Part shown: positions 37,697 through 49,400 of the stretch, one piece after another
How positions within the stretch are numbered: position 1 is the first letter of the stretch
Layout of the letters: every line of letters begins with the position of its first letter
DNA from: Gyrodactylus bullatarudis
Taxonomy: Eukaryota > Platyhelminthes > Monogenea > Gyrodactylidea > Gyrodactylidae
DNA: 64,000 bases
Assembly (NCBI GenBank): GCA_012064415.1
Contig: SSNU01000310.1
Coordinates: 1-64,000, forward strand
Direction: 5' to 3'
The notes under the pieces: generated by a model
Databases searched by the model: none
What the model saw: the letters and a program-made list of their open reading frames with translations, nothing else
What the model was told of the DNA's origin: nothing
Position numbers and translations under genes: made by a program

Positions 37697-40600
37697 ATGT
37701 GACACATTCAAGGAGAAAAGTTTACCCAATCACCTATTTAGGAGTAATGCATTGCACAATGTATTTATGTGTTAAATACATACATATCCTCAAATACACC
37801 ACCAAAATTGAGTCTATTTACCCAGTATTGTTGTTATTCCATTCTTATTGCTAGAGCTTTCTTAAATGTAGCTGTAGCTGTGAACATGCATTCTGATGCA
37901 TTACCTATTAATATTTTTAGAAAAAGTATGTATGCAATTGATCAAATGGTCTTCTTCCACAACCAAGATTCCAGAGTGATCATTTCTCATTAATCCAACT
38001 TTGATCCCAATTCTTTTTCCATACTTGCAGTCCCTCAAATAAAAACAACATGAAAGTATCCTCGAGGTTCTGAGAAAAGAAAATTTTGAACTAAATTATT
38101 CATGTACGAGAGAGGACTATTCTTTTCTTTGAATTCACTTGAATAAGAATGAATTATCAACCAAACTACCTCTTCTAACACGGTCATCATTAAATTTGTC
38201 TAATTTTTAGGACGTCAAGTTAATTCTGCTTAATGGGGAATAATTTTATTATCAATAGTAAGCCTTTAACAGCTTACATGAATGGGGTTATAGAATACCC
38301 GTACAGAAGATAAAAACTATAATAGAAAAGACATCGTTTGACTCTTGAAAAAGTCTCGGATCATAACACAGCCAACTAGTCGTAATTAACTTTGTGTTTA
38401 AAACGTAGTAAAAGGGATGAATGGATTTTCCCCTCTCTCTCTCTCTCTCTCAAGAATGATTCATTAGTTTTATTCATTGTTCAACTCCTTTCTTAATCTG
38501 AGGTACTCGAATCTCTCCTGATTTGTTCTAGTCATTATATCGTTACAGCTAAAGAGTTAACGAACAAGTTTGAGAGAGATGTAGTACTTTCTCGAGTTTA
38601 ATCAAACAAGAGGTACTACACAAGATAGTTGAATAGGCAATCTTCAAAGGAATCATTTTTATCATTGTTACTATCCCATTAAGTTGAAAAGATGACTGAG
38701 ATCAAGGATAAGAGACACCCTCCAGGTATCAAACCATTATCATCTTTTGCTTATTTTCTCCTCATTGAAATGAGAGTTCGTGAGTGAGTCGATTTCATAA
38801 TTATGGATAATCAACTTCTGATCATTAATCTTTATCAAAGATTTCCACGATTTGTTCAAGATTTAGCCAGGATTGTTCCTCATACTCATGCTCAAATTAA
38901 CAACACTATGAGGTTTATTTGAAAGGATATGCGTGTTTCTGAACCCACATGCAATAGTAACAGTTTGAGTATCACAAAAACGGGCTACATATGCTCGTAG
39001 ATAGGACTCTATAGATTAGAATAATGCAATATGCTACATTGATAGATTACTACTGCCCAACGACTTTCGGAGGAATGCTAACAAATGTCTCTCTATTAGG
39101 GACTTTTCATGTTTTATTGTCTGCTTCCATTCAAGAACATTACATCATTAGTACACATAAGAAGTTTCTTTTTTTCTTGTAAAGAAACAGTTTAGTTCAT
39201 GTGTAAAGACTTGCAAGAAATGTATACTCAATTGCTTTGAAGTGAATGATGAATGACTCATGAATAGACTCACTCTCCATCCAACACCCTGAGGCCCTTC
39301 AATCTCTTTCATATTTTCCTTGTTGTGGAATACAAAATCAGGTATGCAAAAGAATAACTGAATCACTTGTATATATTCCACTAGGCTAGAATGATGAATG
39401 AATGTAAAACAGACATGTTTCTAAGAAATACAACTGAGTAGTTAAAGTGTATTCAAATTTTTAAATGAATGAATGAATAAAAATTAATATTCCCGCACCT
39501 TAGTATGCATCCACACGCAAGGCTACTACTACATTCACATTCTCAATGAAACATTAATGAATAAATTACAATTGGGCATAGAGTTGATAAATCGTTGAGT
39601 AACCTCAAGATTCCATCTCTACACTAACTAATAAATGATGAATCAATCTAATTTTTTATTCTAGAACAAATTTTTCCCTTAATTTGATTACAGCTTTCAC
39701 TCCAGTTGTCGTCAATTGGCCAAGAACATGTGCCAAAAAGAGAATGTTGATTTTTTACATTCTCATATATATAGAAAGGAATGAATTCAAGTTTTATTCC
39801 ACTTCATGTAAAATTTGCAGACAGGGAATGATGTTGACTTTGGGGGTTTGCTAGCTATTCACACACAAGTTTAAGCAGAGAGATAAAAATGTATTTGATC
39901 ATTGATTTATTGAAAAAGCAATCTTTGTTCTTTCATTTGTCTTGCAATTGAGTGTAATGTCTACATGGAAGAAGTTGGAATGGAAAATTCACTTTCTGGT
40001 CGTGTGAGAATTCACTTTACCATTTCCATGTGAATTAAAATGTGTTTTTTGATCATCATACTAAATACTTTAAAGGGTTTATTTTGTGCTCCAACATTCA
40101 TAAAATTTCGTCAATATTCAACTTTTTACAGACTGAAATAGGGGGTTCTTTCAATTGTGAATCATTCAACGTCGGAAACCTTTAATTTTTTTAATACGTG
40201 AAAGAGAAAACTTTATTTTACCTATCGAGAAGGAACAAGATTGGCCTAGAAAAGGTCGTGTGAATCAATATTGCTCCTAACATGATTTACGACAACTTGT
40301 CCCTTTTCCAGTGCATCATTGAACATTTAGTATTTGTGAAATTCTAACCATCTTTCCGGAATGCTGCTAGATTAGGGATAAGTTTCACTTGATTTGTTTT
40401 AATCCTGAGGGGTGGGTTTGAGAGGGAAGAGAGAATCTTGAAATGTCGGAAAATTCCTAAAGGTAAATACAAATTATAGAAATAGAGAGTAAGAGCGATA
40501 GGTTCAACAAAACACTTGTTGCAGTTTTTTCATCTTTGATGTGTACAAACTTTGAATTTGATTAGTCACCAGAAATTTCTTCTTCTCCCTTCGTCTATGA

Positions 40601-43600
40601 TGCTGGGAGCATGTATTAGAAGCGTCAATTCATTCGCTCCCTAGTTGGGGTACTTTTGAACACCTTGTTTATACATATTTTGCTTATATATTTTATACCT
40701 AAAGAAAAAGTAGTTTATTATAGAATGGAACACACACTTTCGTTCTCTCTCATTCAAATACACCCTTCTGTCTCTCATTGTTTGCCCAGAGAGAAAGCAT
40801 TGAGAAGGAGAACATTTAGTTTCTCCCTCTCTCGATCCCTTTGATTGACAATTCAAAGGCAATTCACTCTTCTTCCTCGTTTTCTTTGAGAGGGGACACT
40901 TTTAGAAAGTGAACTAACAGTGTAGTTTAAAGAATTCACCCTAACGTTACATCGATCGAGGAGTACTTCTCAACTGCTCCCAGAATAAATCCAGATTTAA
41001 TCTCAAATCTGTTCTTCTCGCATTTCTTAAGTAAATGGCTATAAACGTCACCCCCATAAGAAGGTTCTGCCAACAAAATTCACCCACGATTTGAATTAAT
41101 CTGTTTGCTCTAGTTTTGAGTTAGTCTCATTCAATCAGAACGAGGTATTTAAAACTCTGGATTAATTAGAGAATCTAAATAATGAATTAGTGGTAGTTCC
41201 CTCATAAATGACAATGATCACACACACTCTTTTGTCGGCAAGGTGATGTGGTTGCATTAATCTTAATTTTTTTCATTTGGAAAAGTTCTCATTAGTCAAA
41301 CCTCTCTTTCTCTCTCTTTAAGATTGAAATTTGTGTGTCCACACACACTAACGCACATTGGATGCTTTGATGTTTGCTTGGTCACCTGATTAATTAGTTT
41401 GAATTGGAATAAAATCTCTCTTTCCCTCCCTCTGATTGTAAGATATTTGTAAGCATTAATCAAAGTTTTAAAAAAAGAAGAATAAAAAAACAAAACTCAG
41501 CACTAGAGAATGTATCTTTATCCTTGGAAAACTTTGGTTGGAATTTTTCAATTATCTATACCCCTCTACATACACACAGGACAGAGTATTAAATGAATAT
41601 ATATTCATTTAATCAAGACAGATTTATATTTATTTGGGAATGATTATTTTGACAGATTCTCATCACCAACAAAGTGAACGAAAATACTCTCTCTCTCTGC
41701 TGCTGGAGAAGGAAATACAGAGAGAGAGAGAGATGAAAACTTGAATTCTAAATTGTATTTTCCTCGTGAAAAATTTACTGATTAAAAATTGAGAAAGATA
41801 GATGGGATGGAAGATGTATCGATTCAGAATGAATACTTTATGATGATGATTATGTTGTCACATTTTCCATCTGCTCCATCTTCCCTACCAAGGACAAGTG
41901 TGGTGTACACGGATTGAATAGGATTTAAAGATGTGCTCAGATAATTTTGTACCGATAAAAATTCAGTCATTTCCTAACCAAAATCAAGAATAACCGAGGA
42001 AATCTCCCTCTCTCTCTCTCTCTCCGTGAAGCTGCTTTTTGCAAAAGTGTTGATTCTCTCTCAACCAATTCGGTATCTCAGACTCCCTCTTTAGACACCT
42101 TTTTTTCTTTCAACAAGACTTGAATTTCATTTCTCTATTTTTTCATCAAATATTAATCATTTGAAAGATTCCCTAAATTCCCTCTGATAATATTATGCTA
42201 ATGGTAAGAGTAATTATAGTGATAAATGGTGCTGGTGGTGGATGATGAATTCTTGGTTTCTCAGAATTAAACCCAAGTGCTCTTTGTTGGTTGTTGATCA
42301 AGTACTTCCATCATATCCTCACTATTATTATCATCATACTCTGCATAATATACATTATTAGTATGTTATAAAGGGTTATGTGTGTGTGTTTGGTTTGTTT
42401 AATAGGCCATTGGGCATTCATAAATTATTAATGTCTATCGTTGTCATTTATGCTGGAAATGTTCTTTTAGTAAGAAAAAAGATTATTCCATTTTAGCATT
42501 ATCAGAGAGTAGTTCTAATACTTCTCTCTACAGATGTATTTATTGAATAGAGTGAGTACACTGATTAGTAGTATGGACCTCGCTGATAATAAGAATATGG
42601 TAGAGAGATAAGATATTAGAAAGATGACACAACGATTAATTCATGTTAAGCTACAACTACTCACCGAATATACAATATGTAGATGTACAAAAAGGCACTG
42701 AGTAGGACATTACTGAGTGGCTTACTCGGATGTAAACTAATTGAATTCATTCATCCTTTTTAATCATGTACTAATACATTTTTACCTGTACATCATGTAC
42801 ATTGTACACTGTATGTGTACATTAGTAATAATTATGTAATGATATACATTATTAATGGAATTAGATAATGATGAATAAACTCGAATGATCCTCTTAAATA
42901 TAAACAAACATTTACCAATAGACTAAAAGGGACTGTACTACTTTCGGAACATGATGCAAGCTTAGGAAGTAAAATTTTACTCTCACTTGTTTCTCATTAC
43001 ATCAAAGAAACATTGTCTACTTCTCTCTGTATAATGGGGAAACTTATTTTCCCAATGCAAGAAAGATACCCTGAATGAGTAAACCAATATAATCTATATA
43101 GACTCTTGATTCTAACCTCAATATAATAATTGATAATGTTTCCTCATTATTAATTTACAGCATAGACTCATGAGAGTAGTAGGACTCAGAAGGAAATTCA
43201 TTGTAGATTAATTGTCCGTTGGATGGCAGTCTCATTAACGAGTGTATTAGATGGAGATTAATTTATGATACCCCCTTTGTATTCAGAGTCTATACACCTT
43301 ATGAGTAATTCTCTCCATTTTTACACTTGATTTATTCCCTGAAAAAAACTTGTTTAAAGACGTACGTACTCCAATAGAATCTTTTATAGGCAACAAAATC
43401 CAGGTTCCAAAACAGACTCAGAGACTATTGCTGGGTAAAAAAGATTTTTTGGGAATGAAAACCAGAGTATCCTTTTTTTCTCATTTCTTTTTTTCATGAA
43501 TAACAAGATAAAAATACTCTTGTTGTGTTGCATGAGAATTGAGCAAGAGGATGATGAGTCGAACTTTTACGGAAAACATTACTGTATTATCGTTTGATGA

Positions 43601-44684
43601 GGCAGAAAAACAATGCTTTAACAATAGAGTTTATCTCAAATCTCATTTGGAAAAAATCAACACTGCGCTTCCGATATTTCCATTTGTTACGCTCAGCACA
43701 ATTTCATTGAAGAATAGCAATAGTTTTTGTAGGTATGAGTCACAAGAATAGAATAATCGTAATACTATTGAGAAAAAAATAAAAAGGAATGAAAATTCTA
43801 TGGGTATTTAACGAGACAGGAACAGAAGGATCTTATTGAATTATGTGCAGAAATTAAGGAGAGAATTCATTATTCGCTTCAATAATTACAATCATCAAGA
43901 AAAGTATTTTATAAAAATATACTTGTTGTGGCTACTTCAAATTAGAAACATGATTCGTCGAATTTAAATCGAGTTAAAATTAATTTTGTAGTAGAAATTT
44001 ATGTATTTGAAAGAAAAAAGTTCATTATATCTAATATACAAAATAAATCAATCAAACTAGTTTTTAAAGAGGTCATGATCATCTGGAATGAGTGTAGATA
44101 GCTGGGCGCAGGTTGATTTGAGGTTGCATGAGGGGATATTCTTTAGGAGTTATTTAAATCTGGTTTGGAGAGAGAGGATATTTCTGAGTAGGATTGAGTA
44201 TTTCCTATTGTTCCTTGTATTGAGGTAATTACGTTCATCAGGATCAAGGAAGCAGAGATTCTTCTGAGCCAGATTGGATATAAGCAGGAGAGGTGAAGGC
44301 ATTGTTTGTAACTAATTGGCCCGTAGCAGGGGGGCTCGAACTTTTCAAATTTCTCCTTATCCTTAAATATTTAAATCTTTTTTCAATTTCTGTCAAGATT
44401 AGAATTTGACAACGAAATTCGCTCAATAAGGGTTCTCAGTGTTCTTATTAGTTAATTAACTTGATAGACCTATCATCATTCAGATCAACAGTCAAATCGA
44501 CTGAGTAAATATAGACTATTTCATACAATGATTTGACGGTCGAATTTTGACCGGTCAAGAAAAGGTCAAAAATTTTAAAACAAAATTATTCTAAAAACAC
44601 AAATTTGGTTATTGTTCAAAATACAAAAATTGTCGCTGTTCAATTTAGATCATCATACAAAATTTTTGTACTGGGTCAAAGGTT
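37697..44684. other. Gene-poor stretch before the housekeeping island
   Basis: No exon is supported. Frequent GA/CT runs (for example 38431-38452 and 42008-42024) and AT-rich DNA. The short open frame around 43497-43751 has no recognisable features. The right end is the promoter region of the C1orf50-type gene. Confidence 0.5.
44547..44558. promoter_or_regulatory. Perfect 12-bp palindrome upstream of the C1orf50-type gene
   Basis: TTGACCGGTCAA is a perfect palindrome 126 bp before the start codon. A near copy, TTGACGGTCGAA, lies just before it at 44533-44544, and another GGTCAA lies just after it. It may be a factor-binding site; no factor is assigned. Confidence 0.3.
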
Positions 44685-45164
44685 ATGTCTGAGAAGGATT
44701 TACAACTTATATTGGATAAGAAAAGAGTGACAAAACCATCAGATGCTGAGGATCTTAAAAAGCTAATTGAACAATTTGATGAAGCCGATAATTTTATTAA
44801 AGCTAATTTAAATAACAAATTGCTTCCAATTCTTGAACAAATGAAATTCCTCAAAAGTCAAGCAGTTAAGATTATCGAGCAAGGCAAATTAGACATGGAA
44901 CTTCATCAAACTCCATGTAATATGATCAAGAAGCCTGGCCAAATTTATCATCGTTACTATAAAAATGATAAAGAAGCTTTTTTGTCAATAATATCACCCG
45001 AGGAATGGGGTTCTGGATTGTCGTATCGATATGAATCATCTTATTATCTAGATGCTGACAAGGGTTGGATCGAGTTGAGTGAATTAGAAGCTAAGAAGGC
45101 TGACAAGAGGATGATCCAAACTCTCATATCCTGTGATACGAATCAATTAAAATTAACTTTCTAA
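44685..45164 (+). CDS. C1orf50: C1orf50 / DUF2452 family protein
   Basis: A single-exon gene of 159 residues. The family signature is clear: an N-terminal SDAEDLKKLIEQFDEAD helix and KANLNNKLLPILEQM. These are followed by HQTPCNMIKKPGQIYHRYY, where the human protein has HHVACNIVKKPGNIYYLY, and by SIISPEEWG. Length is slightly below that of the vertebrate homologue. The family is conserved in animals, and no biochemical role is established. The ATG is the first in frame and follows AAGGTT. It ends 97 bp before the stop codon of the opposing SNRNP40 gene. Its only nearby AATAAA (45262-45267) overlaps that gene's last codons. Confidence 0.9.
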   Translation: MSEKDLQLILDKKRVTKPSDAEDLKKLIEQFDEADNFIKANLNNKLLPILEQMKFLKSQAVKIIEQGKLDMELHQTPCNMIKKPGQIYHRYYKNDKEAFLSIISPEEWGSGLSYRYESSYYLDADKGWIELSELEAKKADKRMIQTLISCDTNQLKLTF

Positions 45165-45259
45165 ACTTAAGACATTCATATAATTTTGTAAAGATCAAAA
45201 ACCGATTAATTTTATAAATATTATTTTTTATAAAAATTTTATTTTTACAACTTTACAAA

Positions 45260-46351
45260 TTAATAAATGTTAATCTCGCCAACAAATATTTTTTTATCGC
45301 TGCCAGCAGACATGATAATCGGTTCGAATTGGTGAAAAGCTGTCTCATTAACACAGGCAGCATGTCCTGGTAATTTGTAGAGTAATTTTTGGGATATTCG
45401 ATCCCAAATATATACAAATTTATCTCCGCTTCCACAAGAAATTTTTTTACCATCAGGGGACCATGAACATCTCAGTAGATTCTTTTCAAATGTATGAGTA
45501 TGGCCTTGAAAAACTTGAACACATCTATCACCTTGGACAAACGGCCTAATATCCCAGACCCTAAGAGTTTGGTCCATAGCATTGGAAAGTATAAAATTGC
45601 CATCTGGCGAGAGTGATAAGCCCGTAACTGTATCTGTATGTCCCGATAGACGTAGAGAGACATCTAATCTTCTCAAGTCCCAAGCCTTTATAACATTATC
45701 AATTCCACCGGTGTATACAACTTCAGAAGTATCATTAAACGTACAGGCCAGTACCTGATAGTTGTTGTTGAACGACTGGACTTGTTTTTTATATCTTGTA
45801 TCCCAAAGCTTCACAGTATTATCATCGGAACCGGAGCAAATGATTTGGGGTCCTCTTCTGGCTATAGTAACACAATTGACAATATTCTCATGGCCCTTGA
45901 TTCGTTTAATTCTAGTTCCCGTCTCAATATCCCAAACACCAACAGTTTTATCTGAGGATGTTGTGAACATTAAATCCCCATCAGTTGATGTTTGTAAATC
46001 AAGAATTGCTCCTCCATGGCCTTGAATAACAGCAATGTTGTCACACTCTCCATAGGTACTCCAAATAAAAATTCGACGATCAAAACCAGCACTGGCAATT
46101 AAAGCACCATCTGGATTGATAAATTTAGCACAATAAACTTCTCCTTCGTGCCCAGCTAAAAGCATATTCGGTGCCTGTAATGATGATGTTCTAGGAATAC
46201 TCCCCGCCTCACCAGTTGGAATGATTTGCTGTTTAGGATTTCTGAGGGGAACGATATCGTTGAATTTAGAAGAAGGTTCGCCTATTTTCTGTTTTTTAAC
46301 AGGGACCGGGACCATGGTCATGCTGCGCATGTTGGGTCTGTCAAAATCCAT
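45260..46351 (-). CDS. SNRNP40: U5 snRNP 40-kDa WD40 protein
   Basis: An intronless gene of 363 residues. The start is the ATG at 46351; the frame extends upstream only through a TTG codon. After a basic N-terminus (VPVPVKKQKIG) the signature SSLQAPNMLLAGHEGEVYC leads into seven WD40 repeats. Family hallmarks are SAGFDRRIFIW, TSSDKTVGVWD, CSGSDDNTVKLWD, VLACTFNDTSEVVYTGG, SNAMDQTLRVWDIRPF and FEKNLLRCSWSPDG. These closely match the vertebrate protein along its whole length. The protein is a propeller scaffold in the U5 snRNP and the spliceosome. The gene lies head-to-head with the ERM gene (119 bp between start codons) and tail-to-tail with the C1orf50-type gene. Confidence 0.95.
   Translation of the reverse strand: MDFDRPNMRSMTMVPVPVKKQKIGEPSSKFNDIVPLRNPKQQIIPTGEAGSIPRTSSLQAPNMLLAGHEGEVYCAKFINPDGALIASAGFDRRIFIWSTYGECDNIAVIQGHGGAILDLQTSTDGDLMFTTSSDKTVGVWDIETGTRIKRIKGHENIVNCVTIARRGPQIICSGSDDNTVKLWDTRYKKQVQSFNNNYQVLACTFNDTSEVVYTGGIDNVIKAWDLRRLDVSLRLSGHTDTVTGLSLSPDGNFILSNAMDQTLRVWDIRPFVQGDRCVQVFQGHTHTFEKNLLRCSWSPDGKKISCGSGDKFVYIWDRISQKLLYKLPGHAACVNETAFHQFEPIIMSAGSDKKIFVGEINIY
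45262..45267 (+). terminator. Poly(A) signal of the C1orf50-type gene
   Basis: AATAAA about 100 bp after the stop and overlapping the stop codon of the antisense gene. The reciprocal signal for SNRNP40 (TTTATT on the plus strand) lies at 45238-45243, so the two mRNAs should overlap at their 3' ends. Confidence 0.5.
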
Positions 46352-46470
46352 TATTTGCAAGTTTTAAAATGTAATAGGCTATAAACAAATACTAAAATGG
46401 CATTTTAATCGTTTGTTTATTTTGTTAATAGAATAAAGCAAAATTAAGTGCATTATTTAAAAGTGTAGAA
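46352..46470. promoter_or_regulatory. Bidirectional promoter of SNRNP40 and the ERM gene
   Basis: Only 119 bp separate the divergent start codons, so both core promoters and both 5' UTRs must lie here unless upstream exons overlap SNRNP40. No clear TATA box is visible in either direction. Confidence 0.55.
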
Positions 46471-49400
46471 ATGGTAAGAGTGCTTGATAATTTTTAGTTA
46501 AACGTTGTTGTTAGTACTGTTGATTCAAGACTTGAATTCGCTCTCCACAAAAACTCGTTAGGCAAACAATTGTTCGAGCAGGTTGTTAAAACTCTTGGAA
46601 TAAGAGAGGTTTGGTATTTTGGAATACAGTACACAGACAAAGAGAACAACTTGTGTTGGCTCAAACTTGACAAAAAAGTTACTAGCCATGAGCTTAGTAA
46701 GGAGAAGCCACCTGTATTTTTCTTCCGTGTCAAATTCTACCCAGAAGACGTAGTCGAGGAGTTAATAGAGGACATAACCCGCGAATTCTTCTATCTTCAA
46801 GTTAAAAGTTCTATTCTCAAAGGAGATATTTACTGTCCTGCTGAGACTGCAGTTCTTCTTGCTTCCTACGTTTGTCATGTAAGAATCGGTGTTTATGGTC
46901 CAGGATGCGATGCGTCAGTTCCGACTGCTGACCGTTTGTTGCCTCCTTCAGTCTTGGAAGCCCATGAGCTTTCCAGTGATGAATGGCGTGAGAGAATAAT
47001 AAACTGTTACAAGCAACACAAAGAATTGTCTAAAGAGGATGCAATACTGGAATATCTCAAGATTTGCCAGGATCTAGAAATGTACGGTGTCACTTATTAT
47101 CAAATCAAAAACAAAAAGGGTACTAAATTATGGCTAGGTATTGATGCTATGGGTCTGAATATTTACGAAAATGAGGACAAGTATGTAACAGATTAGTTTA
47201 TCATTTTTCAATTCTAGATTAACTCCTAAAATTGGATTTCCATGGGATGAAGTGAAAAAGGTTTCCTTCAAATCGAAAAAGTTCATCTTACTTCCAACAG
47301 ATAAATCAGCCAAGGTATGTTTTTCCATAAATTTTCATATCCATTTGCATAAAGCTAGTAATCAAATTTGGAATTATTAAATATTTTAATTTATTCTTCA
47401 TTCATTCGACTTTTCAATCATTTTTGTTAACTATATTAATTAATCTACCCTAGTCTGTGATATTGACATTGTTTACATAATCTTTCTATCTATATATTTT
47501 AGGAATGGCATTTCTTAGTGGAACGAGTGCGGTTTAATCGACAGATCCTCTCACTCAGCATTGGCAATCATGAATTGTATATTCGCAGGAGAAAGCCAGA
47601 TTCAATTGAGGTTCAACAAATGAAAACAAAGGCTCAAGAAATTCGCGAGGCTAAAGCCATGGACAAGAAACGTTTGAACGAAGAACGCTCTGCACGAGAG
47701 GAGATGGAGAAAAAAGTCAAAATCATCGAGCAAGAATCAATAAAAAATCGTGAAGAATACGAAGAAGCCATTCGAGTCGCCAATAAATATGAAAAGGAAT
47801 TAGAACTTCTCAAGTCTGAACTTGATAAAGAGCGGGAAGCCAAGATGATGTTAGCCTCAACTGAAGATCAGCTACGTCAAATCAATCAACAATTGGAAAT
47901 GGTGAGATTATCTTGTTTTTTAAACCGAGAATGAACCTTGAATTTTGTATAATGCGTCTCGAACCCGATTTCAATCGATCGATAATTAAACAATGGAGAT
48001 GGCTATTTTAGTGTTTTTCTAGCTTGTATAAATCTAATTCGTCATTCTTAGAGAGAGAAAAAGAGAAACCTTAATTTATGCTAATAAGATTCCATCCATC
48101 TATTTGGTCTCTATGGTTCTCTGTGGTATACACTCTAATAATGGGTAATGTTTTCTTGTTGTATTTCTCCAAAGATATTTTAATCTTTCTGTAGTTCAAT
48201 ATTTTGAAATAATAATGATGATGTTTCCAATTTCAGAGGAGAGTGAGTAATATTCGGTTTGAGTAGTCAATTTCTTGCCTTAAAAACTTTACTATCCAAT
48301 TTGTAGTCATTTTTGGGTTTATAAATTGTTTAATATTCCTAACATGATCCTCTTATAACAATAATAACAATTTATTGATTGTGTGTTCCATAAATCCTCC
48401 AACCTTGATACCTACCCCTGTATACTTGAAGTAGATCATTCTTTATACTCTTTATGATGAAATTTCAAGTATAAAATGTTTAATCTCTTGTCTACTTGGT
48501 TAAAGGCTGTAGCTGCTACGGCTGAGGAAAGAGAACGACTGCGCGCTGAACACAGAACCCTGGAAGAAAGGGTTGCTCAACAAACTGAACAACTTGAATT
48601 CCAGAAAAAGATGAACATTGAGAGAACCCGAGACTTGGACTCTCTCAAAGAAAAGGCAACAATTCCCTTCCTCTTGGTCAGTGATAAAAATAACAATTGC
48701 TCAACAAACGGTCTCGATCAATTTGAGGAAATCAACAACAACAACCTTGAGGGTGAGTTTTTTCAAAACACTCTTCCGTATACTTCACTATTACTGCTAG
48801 TACTGCACCATTTACTACTCTGATTTGATTATTTTCTCATTTCTATTTTAAGAAATTTTCGATTCATTTCAATGATAACATTTATTTCTAATCTGACTAC
48901 AGATAATAATTGATTTATTACTTTCATTAAGAGAGTAGTTTAAACTTTATACTTTTCATTGCTGCTTTGCAGACATTTGAAAAGGATGTTTTTTGTTACT
49001 GCATATTTGTCGAGAACAAAAAAATTATAATCTGATTAATTTATCAATCAAAAATAACAAATTTAGCCATACAAGAAGAGGATTATGGGAAATCACCCAC
49101 TCTATTCTCCAAGACATCCTACTTTTTCAGTAACCCTTCGTGTTCTCCTCGGATATTGAAGCAAAAATTGCATCATAGTCCCATAAGAGAGAGTGTTGTC
49201 TTGCAGCGAGAATCTTTTGTCATCTCACCCACTCTTGAGAGACAAAGATATTCATGCGAAGTACCAAGTAATGTTTTCTCAATTACTTGTTGTGGGAAAC
49301 TCTACGTTATTAATATTTTCTATGGGAAAGCATTTCGTCTATGCACAATCTATCTACATTATAGCAAGCTCTAGATATTACTGCGTGCAAATATGCTATC

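Noticed and set aside
37435..37854. 139-codon open frame as one gene
   Set aside because: It contains an internal acceptor and donor and has no conserved features as a whole. Only a short part is kept as a low-confidence exon.
43497..43751. Possible small secreted protein before the C1orf50-type gene
   Set aside because: The signal-like start and the longer frame are in different frames, no splice pair joins them convincingly, and no motif is present.
46352..46360. Three extra N-terminal residues for SNRNP40
   Set aside because: The extension relies on a TTG codon; the first ATG is at 46351.
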